Of a stretch of DNA of 64,000 bases, positions 63,857 to 64,000 are shown piece by piece. The notes under the pieces are model-generated. The model did no database searches, was not told the DNA's origin, and saw nothing but the letters and a program-made list of their open reading frames with translations. The DNA comes from Stenotrophomonas lactitubi (lineage in GTDB: Bacteria > Pseudomonadota > Gammaproteobacteria > Xanthomonadales > Xanthomonadaceae). Positions within the stretch are counted from its first letter, which is position 1, and each line of letters begins with the position of its first letter. The stretch lies in the NCBI RefSeq assembly GCF_002803515.1, contig NZ_PHQX01000002.1, positions 1 through 64,000 on the forward strand. The letters run 5' to 3'. The translations under genes and the position numbers were made by a program.

Positions 63857-64000
63857 TTTGGAGTATTGACTGCCAGCCCAGCGCACTCCCAGGCCTTGTG
63901 TGCGTGTAACAGTCTCCGGATTGTTGAAATCTGGGCTCCTCAAGCCTTGGCCAGCTGCTGGATTTGAACGATCTCGGCCGCTGTCCGGTCGCCTGTCGCC

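Larger units (their letters stand above)
63240..64000. other. Gene-free, A/T-enriched candidate origin region
   Basis: No credible gene. It holds two parS-like sites flanking the dnaN terminator, four DnaA-box-like 9-mers (63690-63781), an A/T-rich tract (63618-63643), a 14-bp perfect palindrome AAAAAGGCCTTTTT (63713-63726), a 16-bp inverted repeat (63800-63856) and four copies of the 9-mer CAGATTTCA or its complement (63594, 63807, 63841, 63925). Most likely the replication origin or part of it. Confidence 0.65.

Noticed and set aside
63940..64000. Possible C-terminal end of a minus-strand gene (ends AEIVQIQQLAKA)
   Set aside because: Only about 20 codons are visible, too short to support a gene; noted in case the next window confirms it.

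Overview
The window is a high-G+C gammaproteobacterial chromosome segment that spans the replication origin. Gene content (rpmH-rnpA-yidC-mnmE beside dnaA-dnaN), codon bias and many short palindromes ending in GTAG/CTAC (the SMAG repeats described in Stenotrophomonas maltophilia) point to Stenotrophomonas, probably the S. maltophilia complex. This assignment is from sequence recognition only; no search was run.

Layout. 1-580: no gene, but three evenly spaced sigma70-type promoters point left off the window, most likely into an rRNA operon. 0.6-10 kb: benE-type transporter, a GYF/DUF2628 membrane protein, a lytic transglycosylase fused in frame to a hexose-6-phosphate mutarotase, the ergothioneine pair egtB-egtD, a diguanylate cyclase, ychJ and a TSUP permease. 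10-16.3 kb: folE followed by an SMC-like complex (JetA/MksF, JetB/MksE, JetC/MksB) with no JetD nuclease. 16.3-22.1 kb: a MarR regulator and an AaeXAB/FUSC-type aromatic-acid efflux operon with its own outer-membrane channel. 22.2-23.6 kb: two unrecognised genes around repeats. 23.7-32.6 kb: recC-recB-recD, with 4-bp overlaps. 32.8-36.9 kb: a complete mlaFEDCB-mlaA lipid-transport operon. 37-48.7 kb: glutathione peroxidase, rmuC, GST, oxidoreductases with divergent LysR regulators, a LysE-type exporter, an amino-acid permease and an M19 dipeptidase. 48.9-53.5 kb: rlmI, a yybP-ykoY (Mn2+) riboswitch upstream of terC, a rhomboid protease and glpQ. 53.8-64 kb: mnmE, a large secreted deacetylase-caspase-TPR lipoprotein, yidC, rnpA and rpmH on the minus strand; dnaA and dnaN on the plus strand; then about 760 bp of origin-like DNA with two parS-like sites, DnaA boxes and inverted repeats.

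The most unusual structure is a family of four dispersed elements (about 16.43, 16.70, 22.72 and 40.41 kb). Each has a 52-nt related core, with an internal hairpin, held between 25-29-bp arms. The arms differ in sequence from copy to copy but remain self-complementary within each copy. The mismatches that do occur are all A.C on the plus strand in the three copies whose cores share one orientation, so they would be G.U wobbles in RNA made from the other strand. Two copies carry extra shared upstream modules. Protein-level oddities are the transglycosylase-mutarotase fusion and the deacetylase-caspase-TPR protein lying between yidC and mnmE.
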